This document shows positions 1-11,074 of a DNA stretch of 64,000 nt, in pieces; positions within the stretch are counted from its first letter, which is position 1; each line of letters starts with the position of its first letter. Made by a program: the position numbers and the translations under genes. Where the stretch lies: assembly GCA_023548195.1 (NCBI GenBank), contig JAJHZJ010000808.1, positions 2,027,182 to 2,091,181 of the forward strand. Direction: 5' to 3'. The notes beneath the pieces were generated by a model. It worked only from the letters and a program-made list of their open reading frames with translations. It was not told where the DNA came from and ran no database searches. The DNA comes from Bettongia penicillata ogilbyi. Taxonomy: Eukaryota; Chordata; Mammalia; Diprotodontia; Potoroidae.

Positions 1-429
1 TTGCAATTCTCTGATGATTAGGGTATCCAATTTTGCTTCCAGCCCTCAGATAAAGGATACATCTCTCCTTTCCTTGGAGAGGTGGGGGACTTTGGGTATA
101 GAATGCTGCATATGCTGTAATTATTTTTTCTTTCGGGATGGTAGAGTGATAGGGGAGGAAGTAACGTAACGTAAATACAAAATGCATTGATAAAACTTTT
201 ATTTTATTTTATTTTTATTGCCATGTAACCTTGGAAATTATCAAATTACTTCTGGGCCTCAGATTTCTCACCTGTAAAAAAACAAACCAACCGAAAACAA
301 AGGACTAAGAAGTGCTCTCTGAGATCCCTGCCAGGTTTGGAATCCATCTGCTATAACTCGATGACAGGCATAGTCTGTCGTGATCAGATGGGTCTCACTG
401 TCCCGTAAACATGCCATGATCTTCTCTAC
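1..429. other. Unclassified non-coding DNA
   Basis: AT-rich. A faint MIR-like 3' pattern (caacct...cacctgtaaaa, about 225-345) is visible but too degraded to call. No gene signal. Confidence 0.4.
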
Positions 430-695
430 CCCAATTTTTGTATTTAGTTACTCCTCACACTTGGAATCCTATCTAGCCTTTATCAACTTCATGGTATTTC
501 TGGTCTGCTTATATCATTGAGCACCGAATTATATATTGTCTTATATGGCTTTCTATTGTTTCACATTGCCAGCATTCTCTTCCAGACTCGATTGGAAACT
601 CTCTGGTACTAGAGACCAATTATAAACCCTACAACACAAAGCACATAGGCATCTCAGCAGCTCAGTAAACACTTGTAAGCTCATTGATTGACCTT
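430..695 (+). mobile_element. CR1-clade (L2/L3-like) LINE 3' end, degraded
   Basis: It has the usual order of such 3' ends: pyrimidine-rich stretch, 'gactcgattggaaactctc' (matching the family's 'gaatgtaagctccttgag'), then 'ctcagtaaacacttgtaag' at the end. Heavily diverged. Family assignment is inferred. Confidence 0.55.
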
Positions 696-706
696 AAAGG
701 GTAGCC

Positions 707-866
707 CAGGGGTGGGGAACCTAGGGCTTTGAGGCCACATGTGGCCCTTTAGGTCCTCAAGTGCAGCTCTTTGACTGAATCCAAACTTCAGAGAACAGAT
801 CTCTTTAATAAAAGGATTTGTTCTGCAAAACTTGGACTCAATCAAAAGCCCGAATTTGAATCACAT
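707..866 (+). mobile_element. hAT-type foldback element, 3' truncated
   Basis: It starts with the hAT-like terminal sequence CAGGGGTGGGGAAC at 707 and continues through 'ggccacatgtggccc'. The inner arms 'gaatccaaactt' and 'aacttggactcaatc' are near complements, so the element folds back on itself. The right terminal repeat is missing. Two relatives lie at 5943-6118 and 43640-43825. The open frame at 771-1013 is only a reading through this element. Confidence 0.7.
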
Positions 867-1340
867 TCGCACAAGCTGTCAACAGTACTGCATACTGATA
901 AGCATCTTGAAGCAAAGATGGAAAAGTCCTTGAGATGGCATAACCCCAAGTTCAGAGGGACCAGGAGATCTGAGGTACCCCTAGGAACCTTCACTGAAAC
1001 TGACGCGTACTGACAAGTGTCTCACTCTCTACGTCTAGCATTCTCTCATCTCTCAGGAGCTAGCCCCTCATCTTTGAACCTCAGAAAGAGAAAGTTCTAA
1101 CAGCAGAGAGAGCCTCAGGGCTGGCTGACAAGTTTTCCTTTCCCGGGAAGAGAGAGAAAAAGCAAAATGTCACTGAGGTGTGCCTACGCTTTTGTTTTAA
1201 ATTTAGAAAAAAATCGAGCCTCTCTTTTAAATGAAAGTTATTGATGAGAAAACAATATTTTGTTTTGTTCCATTTTTTTCTTAGATTCAAATATAGGTGA
1301 ACTTCTGACAAAGTTTAGTTTGCTTGTTCCCAAAGATAGA
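867..1340. other. Unclassified non-coding DNA
   Basis: No recognisable repeat or gene. Short open frames on both strands here lack protein similarity that I can recognise. Confidence 0.4.
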
Positions 1341-1447
1341 TTCCTCCTTCCCTTCCTCCCTCCCTTCCTCCTTCCTTTCCTCCTTTCCTTCCTTCCTCCA
1401 TTCCTCTCCTTCCTTCCTCCTTTTCTTTTTCGCTTCCTTCCTTCCCT
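1341..1447. repeat. (CCTT)n-rich pyrimidine microsatellite
   Basis: Imperfect CCTT/CCTC tract. The open frames at 1260-1580 (+) and 1287-1469 (-) are translations of this tract (FLPPFLLPFL... and KEGREEGK...) and are not genes. Confidence 0.9.
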
Positions 1448-1605
1448 CTACCCATGTGTGTGCCACCAAACCTTATATATCCAATACAATTCAGGAACCT
1501 TAACCCTAGGCAGACCTATGGACACTCCCTGCCAGGACCCTATCTGCACCCACTTTTACTTAGAGGATTTGGAATGGTAAATCAAGAGGCAATTGTGAAA
1601 CCAGC

Positions 1606-1795
1606 CAGAGAGGCCACTTGGCATAGTAGTTAAGAGCTGCCCCTGGATTTAGAAAGTCCTGCGTTCAAGGGTTGCTTCTAACACATCCTGGCTGTTTGAC
1701 CAGTTGTTTAGCTTCTCATTGCTTTGAGCAAATCTTTAAAACTATAAGTCTCAGAGAAGGGTTCTGACCTGCTTTAGTAGGGGGAGTTTCCTCTT
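1606..1795 (+). mobile_element. SINE-B (marsupial tRNA-type SINE)
   Basis: Head 'ggcatagtagttaagagctg', A/B-box-like 'gcgttcaagggttg', then the diagnostic tail 'actataagtctcagagaagg...gacctgctttagtagggggag'. Nearly full length, moderately diverged. Confidence 0.7.
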
Positions 1796-1884
1796 CTAGT
1801 TCTCTATTACTAATGAATTTAGTCTCTTTCCTTATTTTTTATTCATTTATTTATTTTAAATGATGAAATAGTAGAGTTCTTTCT

Positions 1885-2120
1885 GGTCTAGTCTTGGAAT
1901 CAAGACTACCTGGATTCAGTTCTTTATTCAGATACTTACTTAGCTGTGTGACTCTGGACAAGTCACTTAACTGCTGTTAGTCTCAATTTTTCATCTGCAA
2001 AATGGGGATAATAGCATCAGCTATCTCTCAGGGTTATTGTGAGGACCGAATGAGATAGCTTATATAAGGCACTTTATGAAACTTTAATTACTATATAAAT
2101 TCTGGCTCATATTATTATCA
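1885..2120 (+). mobile_element. MIR/THER CORE-SINE
   Basis: It shows 'gctgtgtgactctggacaag', 'cacttaactgctg', 'aaaatggggataatagcatc' and 'gggttattgtgaggaccgaa' in MIR order, followed by the 3' end 'actatataaattctggctc'. Confidence 0.8.
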
Positions 2121-2599
2121 ATTATTATTCTACTTTAGCCAAAGTTTTCTGTAAACATAGCATTTAACTATCACTGGTGTAGGGAACTCCTGGTGTGGAA
2201 ACTTCTTTCAACAATGCATATATGTAATTGCTAGTCCGAGGTTGCTTGGGGTCCAGAGGACTTCTTACCCATGGTAGAAATTTGCCTGTCATCAATCACA
2301 CTTCTCACTTGGAAGCCTGGGAAATAATCCCTAATTAGCATTCCAATTCTTCTTATAAACCCTTATAGATCATCAGATCATTAAAGAGTTGTACATACTC
2401 ATGACTATAATACATTGCCTTTGCAGCCTCACCAACCATAGTTCATTTCCTTGCCCACCAACCTGCAGGTTGGCTAGACCCCATGTGGTAAACTTATGGA
2501 AGAAATGGATAAGTCATACAAGATGACTAGTCATGGATGGGTTGAGATCTTATGGAGTGAGGGAACTTCCAAAATGATGACTTCACAGACATATTTTAA
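2121..2599. other. Unclassified non-coding DNA
   Basis: No repeat family or coding signal recognised. Confidence 0.4.
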
Positions 2600-2785
2600 T
2601 ATTTTGTTATGCACTTGTTCATATTTGCTTTTACATTATAAATACTTGTTTTAGCTATCCTATCTCCCTCCTAGACTTTAAATTCCATGTGGGTAGCAAC
2701 CATATTTTTACTGATCTTTATTTCTTCCTGAGAGACTATTATGGTTCTTTGTACCTAGTGATGCTTAATACATTACCATATTTGG
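2600..2785 (+). mobile_element. CR1-clade LINE 3' end, degraded
   Basis: The pattern 'ctagactttaaattccatgtgg...' then 'gtacctagtgatgcttaata' matches the terminal 200 bases of L2/L3-like LINEs. Confidence 0.55.
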
Positions 2786-3194
2786 TCATTGCCTGATGAT
2801 CAGTACAGATAGGTGGATTCATAACTGACTGATTGACAAGGTTCAGATGTGACGTCAGACCCCATCAGCTTGCTAAGACACTGTCTCCATAAGAAGGGTG
2901 GTAGGTAGCTACTTTGGGAAGAATCCTGGTGACATGTGTGAGGGAAATTCATGTGTGGGCTTTCTGTCACTGGTTCCAGTTGGCCCACCAGGTGGTTAGG
3001 AAGAGCCCATTTCTACTAAACACATAATCAGAACTGTCAACATCTTGAAAAGCTGATTAAGCCCTGGTCATCTCTTTTCTATGTTCCTATGTGAGGAAAA
3101 GAGGTGACTCCTGACTATGCTGTGAAATGAAAGGCCTCAGGGTTTTGCCATATGACTATCCAAAAAACACGGTCTCCTTGGTCTACTCATCTGT
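2786..3194. other. Unclassified non-coding DNA
   Basis: No repeat family or coding signal recognised. Confidence 0.4.
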
Positions 3195-3753
3195 TCTTTC
3201 CTATCTTTTTTAAATTTTTACTTTTAATTTATGAATTAAAACAAGCAATTCTATAGCATATTATGATAAAAAGGTGACTGTACATGAAACTGCAACTCTA
3301 CTGTGCACAATTTGCTATTTCTTTCAAATATACAAAAAAATTATCATGGGAATTTCCTTTTTTTCCTTCCTTTCCCTGACCCCCCTCCCTTCCAACCATT
3401 AGATACAAATAGGTATACATATGTAATATTATTCTATACGTACTTCTATTTATCAGTCCTTTCTCTGGATGCAGATAGTATCTTTATATATTCTTTATAA
3501 CTAATTTGGGTATTGATAATAGACAAAAAACTTATTCACTCAAAGTCATTCTTAAAACAATATTACTGTTACTGTATACAGTGTTCACTAGGTTCTACTC
3601 ATTTCACTCTTCATTATTTTGCGCAGATCTTTCCATGTTTTTCTAAAATCACTGAGCTCATCATTTCTTATGGCATAGTAGTATTCCATCACAATCATGT
3701 ATCACAACTTATTCAGCCATCACCCAATTGATGTATATCCCTTCAATTTCCAG
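3195..3753 (-). mobile_element. L1 LINE, 3' part (ORF2 C-terminal end and 3' UTR)
   Basis: Read on the minus strand from 3753, the sequence gives the L1 ORF2 C-terminal pattern (NWKLKGYTSIG, then MEYYYAIRNDE, then KTWKD) with stops. The 3' UTR follows, and a T-rich stretch near 3204 is the A-tail on the other strand. It joins head to head with the plus-strand L1 piece that starts at 3754. Together they form one 5'-inverted insertion. Confidence 0.85.
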
Positions 3754-5151
3754 TTAGAAAAAAATGATAATGAGATTCATTTGAAAAAGCAAAATGTCAA
3801 GAATGTCCAAGGAAATAATGGGGAAAAAAGTGTAAAGGAAGGAGATTTAGTAGCACCAGATCTTAAACTATATTATAAGGCAGTAATTATCAAAAGTATC
3901 TGGTACTGGCTAAGAAATAGAAAGGTAGATTATTGGAATAAAGTAGATATACATTTTACAGCAGCAAATAAACATAATAACCTTGTATTTGACAAGTGCA
4001 AAGACTTGTGTTTGTCCTTCATTGCCGAAGAAGACCATGCCATCAGAGAAATGATGGCATGACTTGCACTTGACTTTGTGTTGTTTTGAGTGAGGGAGGG
4101 CTGTGCAGGTCACCAGCCTCACTTCTCCTCCAGAACCATCTGAATCCAGTGACCAGATCACCAGATCAGGATGACTGGAGATGACTGGAGATGACCCAGG
4201 ATGTACTGGGAGACCTTGACCCCTTTAGGCCAAGGTCTATGCAGGTACTCACTTAGGGTGAGGTAATGTCCATTCATTGAATAGGCCTGTTTAAGAAGCA
4301 GTCTTTGCTGGGGTTTCTCTCCCAGCAGTCTTAAGATTTTGGAATAAGAATTCATTATTTGGCAAAAATTGTTGGGAAAACTAGAAAGTGGTATGACAGA
4401 AACTGGGCATGGACCAATGTCTCACATTATTTACCAAGATAATGTCAAAATGAATACATGACCTAGATATAGAAAGATTTTACAAGAAAATTAGAAGAAC
4501 ATGGAACATATTACTTATCAGATTTATGGATAGGTGAACAATTTATGAATAAGCAAGAGATAGAGAGTAAATTAGGTAGAAAATAGATCATTTCAATTAC
4601 ACTTATATTTATTTTTTTGGACAAATAAAACAAATATAGCCAAGATTAGAAGGAAAACAGACAATTGGGAAAAAATTTTATAGATAGTTTATCAGATAAA
4701 GGTCTGATATCTAAAATATATAAAGAACTTTGTCCATAAGAATGCTAGTTATTTCCCTGTTGATAAATAGTCAGTGGATATGAACAGGCAGTTTTCCAAT
4801 GAATAAATCAAAACAATTTATAGTTATAGAAAAGTGCATTATTGATTAGAGAAATGCAGATTAAAACAACCTTGAGATATCATTTTACACCTACCAGATT
4901 GGTTAAAATGATAGAAGGGAAAAATGACAAATGTTGGAGAGGATGTGGAAGAATTGGGATGCGTTCATTGCTGGTGGAATTATAAAATGATCCAGTCATT
5001 TTGGAGAGCAATCTGGAATTATGCTCAAACAGTTATTAAACTGACTATATCCTTTGACCCAGCAATATCACTACTTGGTCTATTTCCAAAGATGATTAGG
5101 GAGAAAGGAGAAAGAATCTATCTGTTCTAAAATGCTTATAGCAGTTCTTTT
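3754..5151 (+). pseudogene. L1 LINE ORF2 C-terminal region, inverted 5' segment, broken
   Basis: The protein matches the end of L1 ORF2, the endonuclease/reverse transcriptase polyprotein. Around 3865-3950 it reads YYKAVIIKSIWYWLRN, and at 4924-5130 it reads CWWNYKMIQSFWRAIWNY then FDPAISLLG. Both are diagnostic of the ORF2 C-terminus. The reading frame is interrupted by stops, by frameshifts and by a SINE at 4008-4332. The segment ends at about 5151, 'tatagcagttctttt'. That is some 15 bases short of where the opposed minus-strand piece starts in the L1 consensus. This is the arrangement left by twin priming during insertion. It is a dead copy, not a gene of the host. Confidence 0.88.
4008..4332 (+). 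mobile_element. Marsupial SINE-like repeat inside the L1
   Basis: The L1 ORF2 match stops at about 4007 and resumes at about 4333. The insert begins 'tttgtccttcattgccgaag' and contains 'gagtgagggagggctgtgca' and 'taggccaaggtctatgcagg'. I recognise these as a repeated marsupial element but cannot name it. Possible target duplication is aagactt (4001-4007) against aagattt (4333-4339), one mismatch. A reverse fragment of the same family is at 43255-43312. Confidence 0.65.
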
Positions 5152-5942
5152 CTATTTCAGGTGTAGGGAATGGAATCTCCAATTAGGAAACAAGCTGACC
5201 TTTCCATCGTTCTTTTGTAATCTAGGTGCAGAGAATCTCCAAAGTTGGGAATGTGAGCTACTCTGAACAAATGAAAAGGTCCTAATGCCATTTCCCAGGG
5301 CATGATCTTGGCTGGAGGTGGGAAAGGGTTCATGCACTTTCCCCTTCTAGTATGGTTATTTCAACAGAAGCCATGAGAAAAGGAGTAACAAATTTGACAA
5401 ATCAATGACCAGACCTGACGCTAGCCCTTTGGAAGATGCTGATGGTTCTGGCTTGGCAGCAAGTAGAGAAAGCCTCCCCCCGGGCACATGGCGGGCCAAC
5501 CAGAACCAATTACAGAATGTCTATGCAAGCACTTCCCTCACACGTCATCATGATTCTCTTGGAAGCAGCTAGCTCCCTAGCACCCTCCAAGTGGAGATGC
5601 CATCTATCTGATCTCACAGTTGGGTGACCTTTTACTCGGCTGAACGAGGGGAGGGGATGATGGACTAGAATACAGTCATCATAAAGGATAACTGTCTCAA
5701 GCTGAACCCTGGCGTGAGAGGAACTCTTAGCGGTATACAGCATGTAGCACACACGGTATATAAAACACTTCTGACTTCCATGCTTTCTTGACTTTCCTCC
5801 ATGCAGACTTGCTCCCCTCTCACCCACTCCCACTCTTGAACTGGGATTACATTCTCCTGTTTAGGAGAATGGCCTTGTTGCTTCTATCAACTTCTGCCTC
5901 TGGCATACATTGGCTTATGCTTTAGCTCTCTTAGACCACAGA
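5152..5942. other. Unclassified non-coding DNA
   Basis: No repeat recognised. A 107-codon minus-strand open frame (5510-5833) has no recognisable domain, signal peptide or codon pattern, and I do not call it a gene. Confidence 0.4.
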
Positions 5943-6118
5943 CTGCGGTGGGGAAACTGTGACCTTCTAGGTCTTTGGGTGCAGCCTTTTGACTGAGTCC
6001 AATTTTTACACAACAAATCCTTTTATTGAAGGGATTTGTTCTGTGAAGTTTGGATTCAGACAGAGAGGTGTACTTGAGGACCTAGAGGGCTACATGAGGC
6101 CACACCCTTGCCATAGAC
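5943..6118 (+). mobile_element. hAT-type foldback element, near complete
   Basis: Left end 'gcggtggggaaactgtgacc', centre 'acaaatccttttattgaagg' next to 'gatttgttctgtgaag', right end 'ctacatgaggccacaccctt'. The two halves are inverted copies. Same family as 707-866 and 43640-43825. Confidence 0.75.
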
Positions 6119-6139
6119 TTCCCCCCCCCACCTTTGGCT

Positions 6140-6390
6140 AGGGGCAGCTAGATGACACTGTGGATAAGCAGATCCAGAAAGACCTGAACTCAAATCCAGT
6201 CTCTGACACTATGTGACCCTGAACAGGTCACTTAATCTCTATTTGCCTCAGTTTCCTCATCTGTGAAATAGGGATAATAACAACATCTACTACCCAGGGT
6301 TGTTGTGAACGTCAAATGAGATAATCATTGTAAAGTGCTTAGCACAAGGCCTGGCACATAATAATCACTATGTAAATGTTTATTATTGCC
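6140..6390 (+). mobile_element. MIR/THER CORE-SINE
   Basis: It starts 'ggggcagctagatgacactg' and contains 'gcctcagtttcctcatctgt', 'gggttgttgtgaacgtcaaa' and 'gcctggcacataataatcac'. Full length. Confidence 0.88.
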
Positions 6391-6479
6391 ATCATCATCA
6401 TCAGTAATAACAATAATTCCATCTAGGTGTGTTAAAACCTCACACCTCTCCCTGGATCCTGTCTTCCTAGGCTAATTGT

Positions 6480-6868
6480 GCAGTATTCTCCTTCTTGGAC
6501 TTCATATTCATATTTCATCTCCCATCCCTGTGCTTTGACAGAGGCAGTGCCCCATGGCCTTTATGTACTCCCTTTTTACCTCCACCTTTTGGAATCTCTA
6601 CCTGCCTTCAAAGTTCATCTCCAGTCCTAGCTTGGCACTCCAGGAAGTCTAGCTTGATCTCTCCCCCCACCCCCACACACCCCAGGTCCTAGGATTATCC
6701 TAATAATCCTAAGGATTATTTTGTATTTCACCTTCTTCACCTGTGCGGTACTCCTTCTTCCCACCTGAAGGTCAGCTCCTTGAGGGCAAGGAAGGGCCTG
6801 TTTCATTTTATCCTAGCACTGAGCCTGGCACAAAGCTAGTATTTAATAGATGCTTAATGAATTCAATT
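6480..6868 (+). mobile_element. L3/CR1 LINE 3' end
   Basis: Degenerate end of ORF2 and 3' UTR: 'gaatctctacctgccttcaa', 'caggaagtctagcttgatct', 'gtcagctccttgagggcaag', then 'agatgcttaatgaattc'. A short ORF at 6495-6692 is a shadow of it. Confidence 0.75.
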
Positions 6869-7489
6869 GGGAGTGGGGTGGGGCAGGGACAGGAATGGTC
6901 AGAACTGAATCACCAGGAAGTCACATAACTCCACCGGGAGGGTAATGAGGGTATTGGACAATACTTTAGGCTGGAGTTGCAAATAAAAATACTGAGCTAG
7001 GTCCCAAGTCACTTCGAAGCAGCATTGGGATAAAGCTGTCATGTGTTTTGTCTCAATAGAAAAATAGTAATTGGTCTACAAAATACCAGGGTCAGTAGAT
7101 TGCTAGTATTGTCATATATACACATCTTCATGTTGAAATGCATACCTGAAAATATACACATACATACCATATGTATGTACATCATGATTCCTCCTCTGGG
7201 GATAGCAAGACTGTCAGCTGACATTACACCAATGATAAGAGCTGCCTTGTACCCATACACTTGCTTCCTTGGATTGACAGTCCCTATGCTAATGTAGGAG
7301 GTCTGTCCAGTCCTAATTTCATGCTACTCAGTTTGCTACTGACAATAACAATGCACTTTAAAGAAGGATAATGCATGGATTAAGGGAGACAATTGTTTTT
7401 CTGTACTGTTCGCATGTCTGGAGCCTGAAGAACTGTGTTCAGTTCTGGGTCCCATGACTGAAGAAAGACAAGGTAAACCAAGGGAGATT
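6869..7489. other. Mostly unclassified, with a CR1 3'-UTR scrap at about 7420-7475
   Basis: The only family-like piece is 'gaactgtgttcagttctggg', a phrase typical of CR1 3' regions. The overlapping open frames at 7039-7297 on both strands have no recognisable protein. Confidence 0.4.
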
Positions 7490-7690
7490 GAAAACTGAAT
7501 CTGATTATTCTTTCACAACATGACTAATGTAGTGATATAATATGATTGTATAGGTATAACCTATATCAGACTGCATGCTGTCTTGGGGAGAAGGGAGGGA
7601 AAGAAGGGGAAAAAACTGGAACTCAAAATTTTGTAAGAGGGAATGCTGCAAGCTAAAAAGAAATATAAAACAATATTGCAGTTATTCTGG
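7490..7690 (+). mobile_element. L1 LINE 3' UTR end
   Basis: It shows 'tctttcacaacatgactaat', 'cctatatcagactgcatgct', 'gagaagggagggaaagaagg' and 'aactcaaaattttgtaagag', the conserved order of marsupial L1 3' ends. The A-tail has grown into the GAAA tract that follows. Confidence 0.8.
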
Positions 7691-7745
7691 AAAAAAGAAA
7701 GAAGGAAAAAGAGAAAGAAAGAAGGAAGGAACAAAAGGAAGGACT

Positions 7746-7796
<51 letters not shown>

Positions 7797-7845
7797 AGAA
7801 AGAAAGAAAGAAAGAAAGAAGAAAGATAAAGAAAGAAAACTGTAT
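7690..7845. repeat. (GAAA)n microsatellite at L1 A-tail
   Basis: The tract reads mostly GAAA with interruptions. It begins exactly where the L1 tail would be, so it is very likely tail-derived. The open frame at 7575-7829 runs through it. Confidence 0.92.
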
Positions 7846-7904
7846 CCTAAGGAGGACAGGCACCAGGGTATGCTGTAACCATCTCTCAGATGCCATTCTG
7901 TTGG

Positions 7905-7990
7905 AAAGACCGCGTGCTAAATATGGAAATACAAATGCAAGCCTTTGTTCCCATCTTTAAGGAGTTAACATTCTAACGGAGAAAGACAGG
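7905..7990 (-). mobile_element. L3/CR1 LINE 3' fragment
   Basis: 'gctaaatatggaaatacaaa' and 'aaggagttaacattctaacg' match the reverse complement of the L3 3' end ('...ccctcaaggagctcacaatc'). Confidence 0.55.
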
Positions 7991-8544
7991 GAAATGGGGT
8001 GGGGTGGGGAAGAAAAGAGAATGGGCATGCCCACATCACCCTATCTAATTATTCTAGCCTACAGGACAGTAGCAACAAATATTTTATATTTGCTATATTT
8101 TACACTAGTAGTATCAGTGAGGACGGGCATTTCCTCATTTGTGTAGTCAGTTAACAAACTTTTGCTCTTTGGGACCAAACCTCTTCATTATATTCCTTCT
8201 TTCCCACTCCTCTCATATGGATAGGAAAGGAAGACAAAATACAGGAAGGGCTTAGTCTCTATTGCTCTCTCATCACAGACTACATAGCACCAGTCCAGGC
8301 TAGGAGTCACTTGACTATATCAAGGACTCTAGTTCACTCCAGGTCCCCATTTCTGCTTTGCTCTACTCCTACTTTTACTCGACTTGCCTCCTGTCGCTTC
8401 TTCTTACCACAACAGCTTGGCCACCAAAAATTCTGCTCAATTTCAACCTGCTCATAGGACCCCAATTCCATACCCAGGGGAAGGTAAAAGTGTTCCAGGT
8501 AGTACCTAACTGTCTTTAACCATGGCTTCAGCTATAATCTGTAC
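7991..8544. other. Unclassified non-coding DNA
   Basis: No repeat family or coding signal recognised. Confidence 0.4.
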
Positions 8545-8830
8545 TTGGAGTTTCTTAAACTTTTTCCACTCATGACCTCTTTTCTGCTGCATGACCTGAG
8601 AGCATGCACAGTGCGACGTATACATGTTTTGGGTTCAGAACCAAGGCTACAGTGAAGTTGCTCCATGCAACGTAGACAAGCACTTCCAGAAACACCTCAG
8701 ATTCATTAGGCATTTGATTAATTCAAAATCAAATTATTCAATTTTTGGTCATTGGGTACTCAGAAACATTTTACTGTTGCCAATTATTCACAACTTCATA
8801 TGAGGTGACCCATAGTTTAAGAAGCATTGA
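8545..8830 (+). mobile_element. hAT-type non-autonomous DNA transposon
   Basis: Imperfect terminal inverted repeats: left 'gagtttcttaaactttttcc', right 'catagtttaagaagcattg'. Subterminal 'catgacctctttt' and 'gaggtgaccc' are also complementary. No transposase remains. Confidence 0.65.
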
Positions 8831-8999
8831 TATATAGCATCCTTGATGCTAGGGGGAATCTGGTATGACTTAGTTACCATTCTATTTCTTTCTTTTCCCT
8901 TTAACAATTTGTGACATTACTCAGTCTGCTGTTGGCTAGCTGTCATCATGTCTCTAGCTGTGCCCATGCCTGGGGCCCCATAAGAGGATCTTCCATCAG

Positions 9000-9345
9000 G
9001 AAATGAAATTGCTTAGGCTGAAAAAGAGAGTTCTGATAATTATTTTCAAATATTTGAAGAGACATTATTCGGAAGAAGGATCAGATATATTCTACACAGT
9101 TCCACAGGATTTAGCTAGAACTAAGTTGGAAGTTGCAGGGAAATAGATTTCTAACTTTCTACCAATTAGAGAAGTTCCATGGGACCCCTCATGAGGTTGT
9201 TGTCATCACCAGAGGTATTCAATTAGAGAACAGTTGAATGTCTTTCAGGGATGTAATAGAGGGGATTTCTCATGAAGCTGTAGACTGGACTGGTGTCCAG
9301 GGTTCTCTCCAACTCCAAGGTTTTATGATTCTGTGAAAAGTAAGA
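9000..9345 (+). mobile_element. CR1-type LINE 3' UTR end
   Basis: It shows 'caaatatttgaagagacatt', 'gaagttgcagggaaatagat' and 'gtattcaattagagaac'. It closes with 'ctccaactccaaggttttatgattctgtg', a CR1-like terminal ATTCTATG-type repeat. Confidence 0.75.
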
Positions 9346-9489
9346 AATGGTTGGAAAGGAATGCCTGGGCTCTGCTTCTGGCCTCTGTTTTACCCCTCTG
9401 GGCTCAGGTCTATTGATGGTATCTAGAATTCAGAAAGGGTGATGGATCAGTCTCAGAGTCTGTAATTTCTTTCCTTGCCTTAGGGGTAT

Positions 9490-9655
9490 AGCTCTAGCAC
9501 TGGAAGAAGCGTCTCAGAAGCCAACGAATCCAACGCCTTCATTTTGCAGAAAACGAAATTGTGGCCTTGTTCGGTCAAGTGATGTGCTCAAGGTCTCAGA
9601 GGTAGGATCTGAACCATGTCCTTTACTCAAGAGTCAGTGCCCATCTATACTGGCC
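9490..9655 (-). mobile_element. MIR CORE-SINE
   Basis: Reverse-strand MIR order: 'ggaagaagcgtctcagaagc', 'cttcattttgcagaaaacga', 'gtgctcaaggtctcag', 'ggatctgaacc'. Confidence 0.6.
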
Positions 9656-10110
9656 TCAAGCTTGCCCTGTGTCTGCTGCCTAACAAAGACTGAATTGCCT
9701 GGATCATTTGAAATAGCTTTGGAAGTGCCCTATTCAGGAAGTGGCCCAGCGGAAATGGAGAGTAGTCCCAGGTCACAGAAGTCAATCCATTTCTTTATCT
9801 TTCTCAGTTTTTTTAGATTGAAAATCACAGTGACATCTTTGAGATCCTGGGATTCTTTTCTGGCTTTGTATGAATCACAGAAGATGGGAGATAATTTGGA
9901 TTTGGTTTATTAATGGGGATAACAATTCTCCATTCAAGCACAAATCAAAACAGGTACCATAACTTATTAAAAAAAAGAAAACCATCCCAATCTCCTGCTA
10001 TGTAATCTATCTGCTGCACTTTAGTTCAGAAGAGTTAAGACCATAGAAAGCCTGTGCTAGAAAATTCCAACCTCAGTGAAATGCCTTTGGCAGCACACAA
10101 TTTTAAGTGA
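9656..10110. other. Unclassified non-coding DNA
   Basis: The 109-codon open frame at 9584-9913 begins inside the MIR and has no recognisable domain. It is not called as a gene. Confidence 0.4.
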
Positions 10111-10111
10111 T

Positions 10112-10230
10112 TCCTGGCATGGTAGCTAAAGAAATAGCCTCAAAGGCAGGAAGACCTGTGTTTAGGGTCTGCCTTTGACGTGTTCTGACCGTGTGTTCCT
10201 TGGCAAGATATTTGACCTCTTAGTGTGTCA
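10112..10230 (+). mobile_element. SINE-B, head part only
   Basis: 'ctggcatggtagctaaagaa', 'aggcaggaagacctgtgttt' and 'ttggcaagatatttgacctc' match the tRNA-type head. The tail is missing. Confidence 0.6.
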
Positions 10231-10571
10231 GGCCAGTAGTTACCAGGGGGGTCCTTGAGGTTAAAACTATTTAAATAATAATACTAAGATGTTCTTTGCT
10301 TCTTCAAATACGACTCCCTTAACTACATGTCTGGGAGGATGAATTTTCTTCATGTACTTTAACCAAAACAATATATTGCAACAGATTGAATGCAGAAGGA
10401 AATTTGAGAATACATCTGTCTTCAATTATGCCAGACATTAGAGAGAATTGTAAAGATATGGAAAACAATGCTACTTTTTTTCACTAAATTTTTTGTTTTG
10501 GAAAATATAGTTATTTTTCATAAAAATATGTTATTTATGTTAAAACATAATGGAGAAGGGAATAAGAATTC

Positions 10572-10828
10572 TTTTTGTTGTTCAGTTGTTTCAGTCATAT
10601 CCAATTCCTTGTGACCCCATTTGGGGTTTTCTTGGTAAAGATGTTGGAGTGGTTTACCATTTCCTTCTCCAGCTCTTTTCTCAGATGAGGAAACCGAGGC
10701 AAATCAGGTTAAATAACTTGCCCAGGGTCAACCAGCTAGTAAGTGTCTCAGACCAGGTTTGAACTTAGGAAGATGAATTTTCCTGACTCCAGGATTAACA
10801 TTCTATCCATTGTACCACTTTGCTTCTC
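10572..10828 (-). mobile_element. SINE-A, full length
   Basis: Reverse-strand order: RTE-like tail 'gttcagttgtttcagtcata', 'gtgaccccatttggggtttt', 'gatgaggaaaccgaggcaaa', head ending 'ctatccattgtaccac'. Inserted in the hAT element. Confidence 0.88.
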
Positions 10829-10829
10829 A

Positions 10830-11074
10830 ATAACTATTTATATGGTGCCTACTATATAACAGGCACTTTGCTAAGCTCATTACAGATATTATTTTGTTTG
10901 AGCCTTTGAAGTAGATTCGGTTGTGATCTTCATTTTACAGTTGAAGAAACAGTCAAACAGAGGTTGACTTATTTGCCTAGAGTCATACAGCTAATAAATG
11001 GAGAGGTCAAATTTGAACTCAGGACTTGACTCCAGGTCCACTGTTCTATCCATTGTGACACCTAGCTGCTTCAA
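10830..11074 (-). mobile_element. MIR/THER CORE-SINE
   Basis: 'tggtgcctactatataacag', 'cattttacagttgaagaaac', 'gtcatacagctaataaatgg' and 'gacacctagctgcttc' in reverse MIR order. Directly abuts SINE-A. Confidence 0.82.

Noticed and set aside
1260..1580. ORF rich in FLPPFLLP
   Set aside because: Translation of the CCTT tract.
5510..5833. 107-codon minus ORF as a gene
   Set aside because: No recognisable family and an unremarkable composition; no flanking signals.
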